Assembly (NCBI GenBank): GCA_949752795.1 | Contig: OX457064.1 | Location: forward strand, 39,366,368 to 39,430,367 | Length of the DNA stretch: 64,000 bases | Direction of reading: 5' to 3' | Source of the DNA: Hyperoodon ampullatus | Lineage: Eukaryota; Chordata; Mammalia; Artiodactyla; Ziphiidae | In this document: positions 12,301 through 26,300 of the stretch, piece by piece | How positions within the stretch are numbered: position 1 is the stretch's first letter | Layout of the letters: each line of letters begins with the position of its first letter | Translations under genes and position numbers: made by a program | The notes under the pieces: generated by a model | Databases searched by the model: none | Told to the model about the DNA's origin: nothing | Seen by the model: only the letters and a program-made list of their open reading frames with translations

Positions 12301-14994
12301 AAATCTTTGTGTTGTTCTGAGCTTTCAACTCATGAAATTAGATAAAAAGAATAAAGTATACTCAGAAACTATAAGAAATGAGTTAAGAAAAATAAAATAG
12401 AAATAAAAAATTTTTTAAACCATCAAGCACAAGCAACAAAAGAAAAAATAAAGAAAAAATTAAAACCTTTGTGCTTCAAAGCACACCATCCAGAAAGTAA
12501 AAAGAAAACCCACAGAATGGTTTTACAAATCATATCTGGTAAGGGACTTGTAACTAGAACGTATTAAGAACTCATACAACTCAATAAGAAAAATGACATA
12601 TAACCCTATTAAAAAAATGGGCAAAGGATCTTCTTCTTCCAAAGAAGACATATGAATAACCAATATGCACATGAAAAAAGGCTCAAAATTAGCTGCCAGG
12701 GAAACGCAAATCAAAACCACAATGAGAGGCCACTTTACACCCACTAGGATGGCGATAATAAAAAAATATAGAGAGATAATAACAAGTATTAGTGAGGATG
12801 TGGAGAAGCTGGAACCCTTGTGCTTTGCTGGTGGGAATATAAAATGGTGCATCTGCTCTTTAAAATGGGTTGACAATTCCTCAAATGATTAAACATAGAG
12901 TTACCATATAACTCAGCAATCCTAGGTATGTAACTAAGAAAAATAAAACATATGACAATACAAAAACTTGAACATGAATGTTTATAGTAGCATTATTCAT
13001 AACAGCCAAAGGTGGAAACAGTCCAAACATCCATCAACTGATAAGTGGATAAACACAGTGTAGGATATCCATGCAACAGAATATTATGCAATCACAAAAA
13101 GGAATGGAGTCCTGGTGCATGCTACAACATGGGTGCATGCTACAACATTCTGCCAAGTGAAAGAAGCCAATCAAATAAGACTAATATTGTATGATTTCAT
13201 GTATAGGAGATGTCCAAAATGGGCAAGTTCATAGACACAGAAAATAGATTAGTGGTTGCCTAAGGCTGGGTAATGGGATGGGGAGGGGTAACGGGAATGA
13301 CTGCTAATGGGTATGGTATTTCATTTGGTTTTGACAAAAATATTCTAAAATTGATTGTGGTGATGGTTGCACAACTCTGAAAATACTTAAAACTATTTAA
13401 TTGTAATGTTAAATGAGTAAATTATATCACAATGAAGCTGTTAAAAAAGAAAAGATAAAACACAGTTATCAATTTAAGACCAAAAAAATAGACACAATTT
13501 GGAAAGTATAAGCAAGAAAATAATAAATAAACACCAAGGAAGTGAGAGCATAACTGCAATTATAAGAGGAATTGTCATAACTTTTTAAAGCCAATTCATT
13601 TGAAAACCCATATGAAAGTAGTGATTTTTTAGAAAAATAAAAATGAACATATTTATCTCATATAGAAATAGAAAAACTGGGATAATTAAGGAAGATTTGT
13701 ATAAATGTATTTAAGTGCCAACTACCTTCTAAAGCTGCACACCTGAGTAAGCTTTACAAAACATTCAAGGACCATTTAATTCTCATTTTACACAGATTGT
13801 ACCATTAGTTCATAAAAAGATGGGAAGATGCCTAACTCATTTGATAAAGTTAGCATAATGCTGATGCCAAAATAGGAAGAAGCCCAAGCAACCTATGGGC
13901 TCAATTCACTTTGTAAATACAGATGCAAAAACACTATATAAAGTATTAGCAACTTGATCCAGTAGTGTATCAAAAGAGTAATAAGACTTAAACAAGTAAG
14001 GTTTCTCCAAGAATGATAGGATGGTTCAGTTTAGAAAATCTTTCAATGTAATTCACTATATTACAGAATAAAAGAGAAATATAATCATCTCAATAGATAT
14101 AATGCATTTGATAATATTTAACTACTGAGGGTAAAAACTCTTTTAACAACTTAAGATAGAATGGCTTTTCTGTAACTTGAACAAGTTTGCAGAAACCTTC
14201 CACAAGCATTGGCATCCTACTTAATGTTAAAACATGAGACACACTCCTATACTTAATGTTTAAACCTAGGAGCACCAAATTCAAGACAGGGAGGTTCCTG
14301 GAGCTTCTATGAGTGAGCTGCGCACAGATTTGGCCTCCTTGGTATTCCTTGAACCCAATGCTCCTCTCCCCCAGAGTTTTACACTTTCATTCTCTTTACT
14401 GGAGCATTCTTCTTCTAGTTATTTACGTCCTTTGCTCCCTCCAGGGCTTTCTTCAAATGCCACCTGCTCAGAGGGACATTCTTTGACTGTCCTTTTAAAA
14501 ATAACAATCTCTTCTTACCTTCTGCCATTCCCTCTCCCCCTTACTCGATGCTGTTTCCCTATAGCACTTATTATCACCATCTGCCTTGTCACCCCTACTA
14601 AAATTTAGTGCCAGGGACTTAGACTTTAGGGGCATGGAATTTGCTTATTGCTACCCACAGTGCACAGATCTGTGTCTGACATATCTTAGGCACTCAATAA
14701 ATATTTGCTGAACGAATGAATGCTGCATTTAATGTATAGAGTTGTAACTTAATAGACTAATATTGATGAATTCTTTGATTTAAAAATTATGGGAGAGGGC
14801 TTCCCTGGTGGTGCAGTGGTTGAGAGTCCGCCTGCCGATGCAGGGGACATGGGTTCGTGCCCCGGTCTGGGAAGATCCCACATGCCGCGGAGTGGCTGGG
14901 CCTGTGAGCCATGGCCGCTGAGCCTGCGCGTCCGGAGCCCGTGCTCCGCAACGGGAGAGGCCACAACAGTGAGAGGCCCGCGTACCGCAAAAAA

Positions 14995-15027
<33 letters not shown>

Positions 15028-16592
15028 ATGGGAGAGAAACTTTATTTTTAGGATCATCATATTTAAAGTTTTTAAAACTACTGAAGTTTTAATCTCCTTA
15101 TCATTTTCCCATTACTACTCTCAAGAAACACTGACTACTACTAAGTTGCCTCTTGTACAACCTTCCTATGATTCTCACATCAACAAGCCTCTGATAATAT
15201 TGATGACGATGTTCATTATAATAGTCTAGAATCATCAAGAACAATTCAAATTATGTTAGTATTCTAAGATTTGCTAAAAAAAAGAGATTATATATTTTAG
15301 AGAGGTTTTCATCCAGAGTAACTCTGAAATTCCAGCACTCAGAGGGTCTCTCCTGGATTCTGAGAAGATTTACTTACAGGGAACATCTCATTTATTTATC
15401 CACCAAATAGTATTAGGTACTCAACATATAAAGTGGGATGTTTCACTGGATATGGACAGAACATATGGAGACTAAACAGTGTAGCCTGGTGTAAACACTA
15501 CCAATCATTTCTCCATATTCATATAATCATATATATAACCAAATCATATATATGATCAACATATAAATGTGATTTTGAGGATCATTTTTTAAAAAATGAG
15601 AACACTCTAATATACATTTCCCACATCTTGTTTTTCTCATTGGCAGTAATTCATGGAAATTTTTTCAATTCAATAGATACAAATGTATTCAATTAGTAAC
15701 ATCATACTATTCCATACTATTCCATGCTATGGATATACCATATTCAACTTTCCCCTTGATAAGCATTCTATTTGTTTTAAGGTTTTTCCTTACTTTTTTC
15801 TTTTCTTTTTTTAACTCATTTATATCTGCTTGTTCATTTCTTTCCCCAGGAGCTAAGTATGTGTAGTAGAGATGAGAGCCCTGATAAATTTAAGTTTTGG
15901 TCCTTGCCCTGGCCATTTTACTAGTCATGTGAAGTTGAGCAGTTCTTCTCTGAATCTGTTTGCTAATCTGTAGAAAACCTCAGGTAATAAAACCATCTTT
16001 TTTCTTCAGCAGTTTATGGAAGATCCAAGTGGGGAATTGAGTATAAAAATGCAGATTATAAAGATGATTTTATTAATTCATTTTATTTTGTGTTTTAATT
16101 TAATTGCAGGAATTGTTCATAGGCAGGGGGAAAGGTAAATAAGTAAACTTAATACTTTTTTTCCCTTTCTGTTAAAGAATGGAATGACTCCTCTAATGCA
16201 TGCTGCATATAAAGGAAAACTTGATATGTGCAAATTACTTTTACGACATGGAGCTGATGTAAATTGTCATCAACATGAACATGGATACACAGCCCTCATG
16301 TTTGCTGCACTTTCTGGTGAAGTTTTAGCATTTATTCTAACATACCAATAATAGTCACCTATACAAATCTGTTATAAGTATATGTACATCATGTCTTGTG
16401 GAAAGACATGGTGGGAATCGGTTTTGAAAAGCTATAATGTATGAAGTATGTTATATAGTTTATTTGGTGATGTTTCTTTAGTTATTTAAATCACTTGATT
16501 CTTTGTATTGACAATATATTTTGTTTAGAGTTGTGGAGCTAGATCTATTATTCTTACAATTTAGTTCCTTTGCTGTTCTATAGTTTTATATA

Positions 16593-16633
<41 letters not shown>

Positions 16634-19600
16634 GGTAGGCGGGCCTCTCACTGTTGTGGCCTCTCCCCTTGCGGAGCACAGGCTCCGGAGCACAGGCTCA
16701 GTGGCCATGGCTCACGGGCCCAGCCGCTCCGCGGCATGTGGGATCTTCCCAGACCGGGGCACGAACCCGTGTCCCCTGCATCGGCAGGCGGACTCTCAAC
16801 CACTGCGCCACCAGGGAAGCCCTAGTTTTATATTTTGAAGTAATATGAAAGCTTCTTTGTTGTCCTCTTGAGAGAATACCTGCTATGATAGGGCCATTTG
16901 CTTCAGTGACATTTAAGTACTAAATATGATGATCCATTTAGAAACTTACTCTGATTCATGTTGCTTATAATTTGCTGAATAAAGACAATTGGGAAATATC
17001 TAAAATTAAGTGGAATTATCTGTCCTTGTTACAGTTTTTTAAGAAAATAAATATGTAACTTAATATTACCATGCTTTGAAAGCAGTAATCTGTATTTTTA
17101 TAATCCAGGGGGAAAAAGCATTTCTAAGCATAGTATAAAATATAGAATTCAAAAAGGGCAACATTGCCTAATTTGATTACATAAAATCTTAAAACATTTC
17201 CATATATAGAAAATACCATAGAGTTAAAATATAAATTTAAAAACTAGGGAAAATAGTTATTACTATTTCTAAAAGGGTTATATCATTATATATGAAGAGT
17301 TCTTATAAATCAGTTAGAAAACAACAAATACTACAGTAGAAAATTAGACAGAAAATTGAACAGAGAAGAAAAGAAATACAACTGGCTAATAAGCTTAAAA
17401 CGCTCTCAAAGATCTGCAGATTAGAACAACAAATGATAACCTTTCACTTAAACATATTGGCAAAGGTTAAGGAGGAATGATGATGCCCAGTCTTGGCACA
17501 GGAACTTTTGTGCACTGTTTTGGGGACTGTACATCAGCCCAACCTTGCTGGAAGGCAGCCTGGTAAAATGCATTTAAAATATGCATAACCTTTGATCCTA
17601 CAGTGTTTTCCAGGAACTGTTCCTAAGGAAATCATAGTTCAAGCTTGCAAAAAGTAATGGGAAATGCTGTCCACTGAGTATAGTTTATAATAGCAGATTA
17701 TCTGTAATGATTCCTTTAGTGAAAGAACACAAATAGAATCACTGTGAATTTGTAGATAGGACAAAGTGTAAAAAGATAGATCCTCAACTGTCAGTAGTTA
17801 TCTCAGGGCCTGTAGGTGTGAAGGATGGGATGAGTTAGTAGACATTAAGGGGAGACTTTTATTCATTTTATTTTTTCTGTCTTTGTTTTTTATTTTTTGT
17901 TTTGACTTTATACCAAGCATTATTCTTTTTTTAATACTAAGTATTATCATAGGAAAAACATACTTTGTCTTGTTAAAAAAAAAGTTATATTCAATTCTAT
18001 ACCATTTTTGTATCGCTTGATGTGTTTTCTAGAAAATAAGGTTAATTTCTATGCGGGTTCTATAGCATTTTACTTTTTGCTATAGTTATGATTTATATTT
18101 TGGAAAAAATGAAAATATCCACAAAATAGAAACCTAAAACTCAGCAGAAAAAAAAGGGTACAGATTATTTAAAAGGGAATACTTGAATTGTGCAGTCCTT
18201 AATTTTAACAAATATGTTTCTTTTTAACTCTAGGTAATAAAGACATCACGTGGGTAATATTGGAAGCTGGTGCTGAGACAGATGTTGTCAACTCTGTAGG
18301 AAGAACAGCAGCTCAGATGGCAGCCTTTGTGGGTGAGTTTTTATGGCAGTTTTACATTAGCTTATACCCAGAATTTCCCCCATGGAAAAAAATATCACTT
18401 TGCTTCTCAGAGTGTAAATACTGTCATGTTTAGTTTTAAAAAAGCAAATGTTTACAGTTTTGTCTAACTTAATGAAACACCTAATGACACTTTGGATAAC
18501 ATGAACAAGCTATTTTGAATCTCCACTCTGAAATACAGAGTGTGGTGAGGCCTTTTTGTTGCAGTCAAATGCTTGAATGAGAATATTTTACTCCTCTAAG
18601 GAAGTAGTTTAACCTAATGTTTAAGAACAGGAACTGTGGAGTCAGTGATCCTGGGTTGAAATTCTGGCTGTACCACTTAGCAGCTAGTTACTTAATGATT
18701 CTGATCTTCAGTTTCCCCATTGCAAAATGTTTACATGGTTACTGAAAGGATTAAATGAGATGATGGACCTAAAGAGCTTTACGTAGCTCTTTATGTAGCT
18801 CTCAATAAATGCCATCAGTTATTGCTGTTTATAATAATTACAACAATGATTAGGAAGGAGCATTAATGATAATACAATATACAGCTGTTTCATTATCATC
18901 CTCATCAACCACAAATATTTATTGCGTGTGCCCAATATTTCTTGGTGTGTTAATCCTGTTACTTGATATAATATAAGGGGTTTAGAAGACAGTGGGAATG
19001 AATATTTGATGTTTGGTATTTTGGTCCCAATGAGTTGGCAGTTAGAAGAGTCCATTGATAGAAAAGCAATGATAGAAATATCTGATTTATTGGGAATGTA
19101 GTAAGTAGCTCTGTGAGGCCTAATGATTCATTAAACAGATACTTAATGTTCACAACCTGTAGACCAAGCATCACTCTAGATGCTTTGGTGAACAAGACAG
19201 AGGGTGTTCCTGCATTCATGGCACTAAGAGAATAAAGGCAATGACTGTGTGAAAATGTATTCCAATGGGTGACTTAAGGGTTCCATAAAATACATCAAAG
19301 AGGGGGATCTTCTCTCCCATTCCAAGGGAATTTCAAGAGAGAAATTACATGTAAGCCAAGATACAGTGGGAATTACTCAGATATGGGGGACAGTAACTGT
19401 ATATGGTGTTAAATTTTATTATTATATTACTTAAAACTACTAATAGTAAGTACTGTTGATTAAGTCAAAACAGTCACTGAGTCACTTTATGACAGCTCTT
19501 TGAGAACAAATATTCTTGTTTTATTTTACTTCAATTCAGGAGGATTTGAAAAAGGTATGGCTTTGCTGTGCAAACTTCAGAGAAATATTTATCTCCCACA

Positions 19601-20309
19601 GTTAGGGGCTCCCTGGTTGCTACCACCTCAGCCCTCAGCTAATTTTGAGGGTGTCAGTTTAGTAAGAAAAGAACACTAAACTAGGAATCACGAGACTCAT
19701 ATTTTAGTTCATATCTGCTCCTAATTAGTTACAAGATCACAGGCAAATCCCTTCACCTCCAGATCCTCAGTTTTCTGATATGTAATATGTACAAAGAAGC
19801 CAGGGAATTGGATGATCTGAAGTTCTCTTTAACTCTACAAGTTTTCCTTATGTCCACAATGTAACAAAATAGAGCTTAGATAGAGGTTAAGTAACTTTCC
19901 CCAGATCACAGGGCTGGAAGTGGAGGAGCCTGCACTTTCAACCATTAATACAATGCTTTTCTTTTTCTCTGTTTTCTTAATACTATCAATACTACGTTAA
20001 TAAAAGTCTAATGTACACCTGTCCACAATTCCATCCTAAAGTGAGGGTAATGTTTTCATTCCATTTTAATCTATTTAGACTAATTTCATAGACAGAAAAT
20101 TACATTGTACCCTTTCAAGTTGACATTATATTTTCCTTATAGTTAGTCTTATTAAAAACTCATTCTCCCACTTTCATTCCCCTCAAGCAGATCAATATGT
20201 ATATGTATGTACTCACACACGTGCAAGATTTTTTCATCTTTTAAAAATAAGGTCATACAAATATATTCCTTGCAACTTGTTTTCTTCACTTACCAGTACA
20301 CCATGGAAG

Positions 20310-20354
<45 letters not shown>

Positions 20355-23300
20355 TTAATGTGATTGGCCTGGTCTTGTTAGAGTAAATTTTCTTTCTCCT
20401 TTTATTAACTTGAAAGATCAAGAATGCTTTTATATTCTACCAGTGCGTACTCTCCTATTCACAATGCTCCCAGTTAAACCCATATTTCTCAGTTACTATC
20501 TAGAAACAAGAGCAAAACTATACCCTGTGCCCTACCCTTAAGGTTTTGCATTTGCCCATTTAGCAACCCCAACGAGATGAAATCCTTATAACTCATTTAT
20601 TTCTCCACATTCTCTGTGTTTGCCTTGTCAGGCAACAGGCCTTTCCTTTCCTCCTCCACCACTACAACTAGCTGTGGACTTGCCTGAGAAAGTCTAGAAT
20701 GTTTGGTGCCAATATGTCATTAGAGTGTCATTCATTGTGTGTTCTTTCTCCTTCAGCAGTCCTCACCATCTACAGTATAATTTCTCCATCATGCTGTCTC
20801 CACCCATTGGGATTAACTATCTCTGCTGCCAAGGGCTCTTGTTCTTCACTCTCTCCTCTCTTTTCTCCTTGCTGCATCTTGAGATCTCTGTTCTCATTTA
20901 GGGTTTGGTTACAGGACATTCTCAGATGGTACGTAGGTTGTATATTGTTTGAAACCCATCATAACCAAAACTCTCTTTTTCTCTGAAATGCGAGTCATAT
21001 GTTGGCTAGTTTCATGATTCTTATATCACTGTTCTATTCTCTCAATCATATGTAGAAGTTACTCCACAGTTTTCTAAATCCTGGTTTTGTAAGTGAGAAT
21101 GTGATTTATTTTTCTTTGTCAACTTTTCATTTCTTAGTCTGGAACTGTATTTCAATTTCAGTTTATCCTTGAAAGTAAAAAATTGTACTAGCATGTGACT
21201 GGTTGTGTGTATGTTCTCATTAATCCTGCTGAGGGCTGACTCAGTGAGCCCATTCAATCTAGAAGACTCAAGTCCAGTCATAGTAATAATGGCACAAAAT
21301 GATGCACTGGTCCCCACCCAGCCCCCACCCCCAGCATTTATTTTCTATATTAATAGTACTATTTTATTTGTAGGTATTCACAATTCATAAATTAAAAACT
21401 CATAAAACTAAATATTTAATAGTTTCAATTATAAAATTTAAATATAAATTAAGTAAAAATTTATAAAGATAAACTTTAAATATATATGTATATCACTCTA
21501 ATATAAATTATTGGCAGATTTTTAAAAATAAAATATCAAAATTACCTAAGTACTACCTAAAATGAGAAAGATTAATGTTGGAAAAAAGTAAAGTAATATT
21601 ATTTTTTTCCTTCTCACAAAGGTGTAATTTTAAGAAACCTCTAGTCCTACGACAGTGTCATTGTTAGGTAGCCAGTATTTTATGTACAAATATTTCCAAC
21701 TGCTAACATGGCTTTTTCTGAGTATACTAGTTGGGGGACTGATGAGAAGATGTAGTTACAAGCTAAGTCTATATTCTCCTCTGATCCCTTTACCTTCAAT
21801 CCTATGTCTATTTTGATATTTAGAAGCTATTTTATTTTAATTTTTAAAATTAATTAATTTATTTATTTTTGGCTGCGTTGGGTCTTCGTTGCTGCACACA
21901 GACTGTCTCTAGTTGTGGTGAGCGGGGGCTACTCTTCATTGTGGTGCGCGGCCTTCTCACTGTGGTGGCCTCTCGTCGCGGAGCACGGGTTCTAGGCGTG
22001 CGGGCTTCAGTAGCTGTGGCACGTGTGCTCAGTAGTTGTGGCTCATGGGCTCTAGGGCACAGGCTCAGTAGCTGTGGTGCACGCACTTAGTTGCTCTGCG
22101 GCATGTTGGATCTTCCCAGACCAGGACTCGAACCCGAGTCCCCTGCATTGGTAGGTGGATTCTTAATCACTGCACCACCAGGGAAGTCTCTAGAAGCTAT
22201 TTTAGAGCACCTTTTTTGTTTTTTAAACAGGAACCTCTATCTTTTTATTGAAGCTGGATGTGTTTTAGAAAGCAGTGCAATTTGTCTTCATCTTCTTTAG
22301 TTTCTTCATGTACAGTTGTAAATTCCTGCACACCATTATCTGTGTTACTTTTGGTGCTGTCATGTTTGCATCCTGCTTGTAGTATATTTGCTTGATTGTC
22401 ACTTTTCTCCCTTCTTGAAGATTATGTAGGTAGAAATGATCATTTTCTAAACAGAACACTTCATATTTTTAATATTTCCTGTTACTGTTTGACTTCTCCT
22501 CAAGATATATACAATGGAGATTTCTGGTTTTAAAAAAAGAAAAGAAAAAGAAAAAGAAACTGGTGTTTCAGCATTTAAGAATAACATCAAATACCAAAAA
22601 TGATACTGTGATCACTACTAAAATTTCCCTTCATATCATGGATGTGTTCTTTTATCATTTGTTTAATTATTAATTCTCCATCCATTTCTTTTTTTTCCTG
22701 GATGTTTTTCAGCTCTCTCATCGCTTTCATAATGATTTCTATATCCTAGTTTTTCTCTGTTTTGAGATATTTCATCCCCTTCATCTTCTACATTACTATT
22801 TTAGTTCTCGGTAGTAACCAGGATTACCTCTTTCAGTTTGTCTATTAACTTTTAAGAATGGAATCTTTCTGTGGTCCATGAAAGTCTCTTTACATACTGT
22901 AGTTGATCTGCTTCATTTAAGTTTTCTTCTTTGGTGGTTGTGGTTATGGTTTGGTTGTGGTGTGGTTGTAGTTGTCAGAACACGTTCCGCGGAAGAAGCC
23001 CTTTGCTGGAGGCATTGCAGAGTCTTTCGAGATTGGATCCCCTTGGGTCTGCATCTCCTAGGCAGTCAGGTAAAGCCGACAGGGTCGTGGAGCAGGGAAG
23101 GGAAGTGCCATCTCTCTATACCTGTGGTCTTAGGGTCAACAAACCAGGAGATATTTTGTCATTTGCTGAGACACAGCGGGAAGCCGGTCCACTCTTGGGT
23201 TCTCCTTGAACTCTCAGGCAGGCTGAGCCCTTGGCCAACCTAAAGGGTCCACCTGGCCCACAATGCAATCCCCCCACAGGTCACCTGTTGTTGGCAGGGT

Positions 23301-26300
23301 CAAGCAGATGCTCCCTGGACCATGTACAAGTGGGCAGGGGCCACAAGAGCCACCCAGGGTGGACCCCTCTCTGGGAGCCCCTGCGTCTGGGCCGGCTCCC
23401 CAGGACTCTCCGCCGCTGGTCCCTCAGCCCTCATCAGGCAGAGCGGAGGAAGAAGTCTGTCCTCCGGAGATTCTGGAAGAGTCTGCACCTGCAAATGTGC
23501 CCTGCAGGCACAGCCTGCTTGCCCAGAGTGGCCACTTTCTTGCTCCAGAGAAGTAGTGGAGAGGGAGCCAGGGAGGGGAAGGCAGCAGGAAAACACAGGC
23601 CACCAGCTTCGCCAGGGAAGGTTTTGCTTTCCTAGAACAATTTTTACTTCTGGAGATGGCTTAGAGAAGTGGCACAGGGATCTATGAGGAGCCGTAATGT
23701 GGATTCCAGGCTTACGGGGGCAAAAGCTTTTTCTCTAATTCATTTCACAAAGAGGCCAAGCTTTTCTCAAATTCAAGGGGGGAAGAGATTAGCTTAACAA
23801 TATGAACAGTAATTATAATGATAATTAATAACTTTATACAGAATAAATTTAAATTCTGTGTAAAGAAAGCCAGATGTGATTAGGGAAGAATGAACATCAT
23901 TTGTGTAGGGGTGGAAGAAGAGACATTTAAATTACAAGCAACTTTTATTAAACATTTAGGGTCAATTTTAAGTTGAACGTTGCTTTTTTTTTTTTGTTAT
24001 CCACATAATCTTCTCATGTATTGTGAATTCTGTGTCTTTAAAAGGAGATTATTTCTTGGGCTTCCCTGGTGGCGCAGTGGTTGAGAGTCTGCCTGCCGAT
24101 GCAGGGGACACGGGTTCGTGTCCCGGTCCGGGAAGATCCCACATGCCGCGGAGCGGCTGGGCCCGTGAGCCATGGCCCCTGAGCCTGCGCGTCTGGAGCC
24201 TGTGCTCCGCAACGGGGGAGGCCACAACAGTGAGAGGCCCGCGTACCGCAAAAAAAAAAAAAAAAGGAGATTATTTCTTGATCACAAAGCATGCTTATAG
24301 ATGTTCCCCAGGACACTTTACCTCTCCTCCTCCCCCTCTACTCTCCTTTCCTACAAATTAAAGATGTTGATGCATGTTTACGTCAGAAAACAGAATAACA
24401 TAATAAAAAAATGGAAAATGTCTTATTTTGAATAATGAAATTATATATTTCCTATTTTTCTATTAAAAGGTCAACATGATTGTGTGACTATAATCAACAA
24501 TTTCTTTCCTCGAGAGAAACTGGATTATTACACTAAACCCCAGGGACTGGATAAAGAGCCAAGGCTGCCCCCAAAGTTGGCAAGCCCACTGCACAAAATT
24601 ATTACCACAACAAATCTTCATCCTGTCAAGGTACTGCAGCATCTACTGTATTTGCTTTCTATTCAAATATTGCTTCAGAATTTAAACAGTTCTTAGTACA
24701 TAGTATCATAATTGTCTTGGGCTGCTTTTTGTTGATGTAAACCTTGTGACAGGCTCTCTTGTTCACTTGATACAGTGAAGGAGTGCTGTCGTTTAAAAAT
24801 CTAGAAGAGAGTGAGGGACACAGCCTAGAGCAAGAGGAAAAGCTAGGCAAAGAGATGGGTTCAGCCGAAGCCTAGCTTCCACCTCATCTCACAATAAGAT
24901 CCGGACCATTAATGGCTTCAGAGAGGCAAGGGAGCCAGGCTTTCATATGTCAGTCTGTCATTGGCTGAGGTCTGTCCCCAGAGGGAAAGGACAGCTTCCC
25001 AGATAGTGCCAAGTGAGGTGGCTGTCTGGATGAAGGAAGTTCCCTGAGGAAGGAAGCAGCTCCGAGCCCACAGCAGCCAACAATCCAGCAGCAGGGACCT
25101 GGTACACAGGCCTGGTAAAGAGAATCTGGGTGGGAAACCAACAGCATCTACTATGCTAATTATCCTTCCAGGAAATATTCTGAAATGTAATAATGAACAC
25201 ATTTTTTTTTTCATGCAAGCACGTATTTGATGCATTTAAGTGATACACTTTTTCTAGTAAATAGTCAAATCACACAGATTTTCAAACTTAGTAGACCAAC
25301 CCGGAAGTTCAAATGGCTTAACTGGGAAGCTTCAAGGGCTATTGTGAACTATTTCCACTGCTATTTTCTTCATGTTTTATATATGACCTTTTTGTTTGTT
25401 TATAAACTGATTGTTTTTTTTTAATTGATCCAAATGAATATTATTTTTTCAGGGAGTCATCACATAAAACTCCATGTGTGCTACAATGATGCTGTCCTTT
25501 TTCAAACTTCAGTGTCTACCATATGTCTTCATTCATAATGTATAGATTTGATAGTAATTCAGAGCTGTTTGGTGAGCAAGACAGTATGTTGGGTCAAAAA
25601 TTGAAGTTTTCCCTTAATACAAAGTGTTAATGTAGTGAAATAGATTTCCTTTGTCTTTTACAAAAGAATCTGGAATATACTGATTGTCATTAAAATAAGT
25701 GGACAGCTCTCATAAAGTAACTCTTTTGAAAACTTAACACTCAAGTTCCAAATTGTGTATAATCTTATTACTTTATTGCTACATCCCTTTGCATATGGTC
25801 TTTGAAGCTCGAGGAACAAACAAATCAAAAAATACCTTTCGTGTGGCCCTTCACCCAAATTAATTTTCTGGACCATCTAGAGAGATGACAGACTAGCAGA
25901 TCCTTTCCCATACAGCAGACAAGTGGTATCTATTCTGTTTTTATTTTTCAAAACTCAAATGTTTTACTTAACATTCTGAAAGAACCGCTAGAGGCAACAC
26001 TGATGACCCTAATCGGGCAAAAAGGAAATTCAGTCATGAATCAAGTGTTTGTGTTTCTAGTGGAGATTTTATAGGACTTAGAATTTAACCTCTAAAAAAT
26101 ATTTAGCCTCTTCTGTTTCAGTCTTTCCCTCCCAGCACACAGAGGAAAGAGAGGACTCCTGTAAACAGTCCCTCTCCGTGGCACTTCTTCTACTAGGAGT
26201 GGAGCTAGCTGGAGTGGGAAGACAGGATTTTTCCCAGGGATACAGTATTTCTCAATGTAGAGAACGTGTGTGGTTTTACAAGGCCCTTGTCATTCCCCCT

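Larger units (their letters stand above)
11030..14290 (+). mobile_element. old L1 ORF2 fragments, broken by SINE insertions
   Basis: Pieces of a decayed L1 ORF2 in sense lie at about 11030-11400, 12225-12420 and 12430-13450, with another at 13780-14290. The 12430-13450 piece carries the C-terminal landmarks: an MHMKKGSKL... frame, a degenerate 'aaatcaaaaccacaatgaga' region and 'gtgaggatgtggagaagctg'. It runs on into 3' UTR. CHR SINEs at 11440-11788 and 12013-12221 lie between pieces. Within it, 13114-13147 is a 17-18-bp tandem duplication. Confidence 0.7.
10476..16177 (+). other. ANKMY2: ANKMY2 intron 2
   Basis: A 5.7-kb repeat-dense intron: L1 pieces (11030-14290), CHR SINEs at 11440-11788, 12013-12221 and 14798-15019, an L2 3' end (14310-14722), and an antisense L1 scrap around 15500-15830. 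No coding sequence is seen. Confidence 0.9.
16317..18233 (+). other. ANKMY2: ANKMY2 intron 3
   Basis: Contains one CHR SINE (16592-16822) and an old sense L1 fragment (17290-17870). The rest is AT-rich sequence in which I see nothing. Confidence 0.9.
18333..24469 (+). other. ANKMY2: ANKMY2 intron 4
   Basis: A 6.1-kb intron with MIRs (18600-18830, 19640-19850), a GT microsatellite, two CHR SINEs (21835-22190, 24059-24262) and an unusual GC-rich block (22970-23690). No coding exon is supported. Confidence 0.9.

Noticed and set aside
12523..12892. Overlapping frames on both strands (12523-12876 -, 12665-12892 +)
   Set aside because: They fall in an old L1 ORF2 C-terminal fragment; the plus frame is a broken piece of that protein and the minus frame is its shadow.
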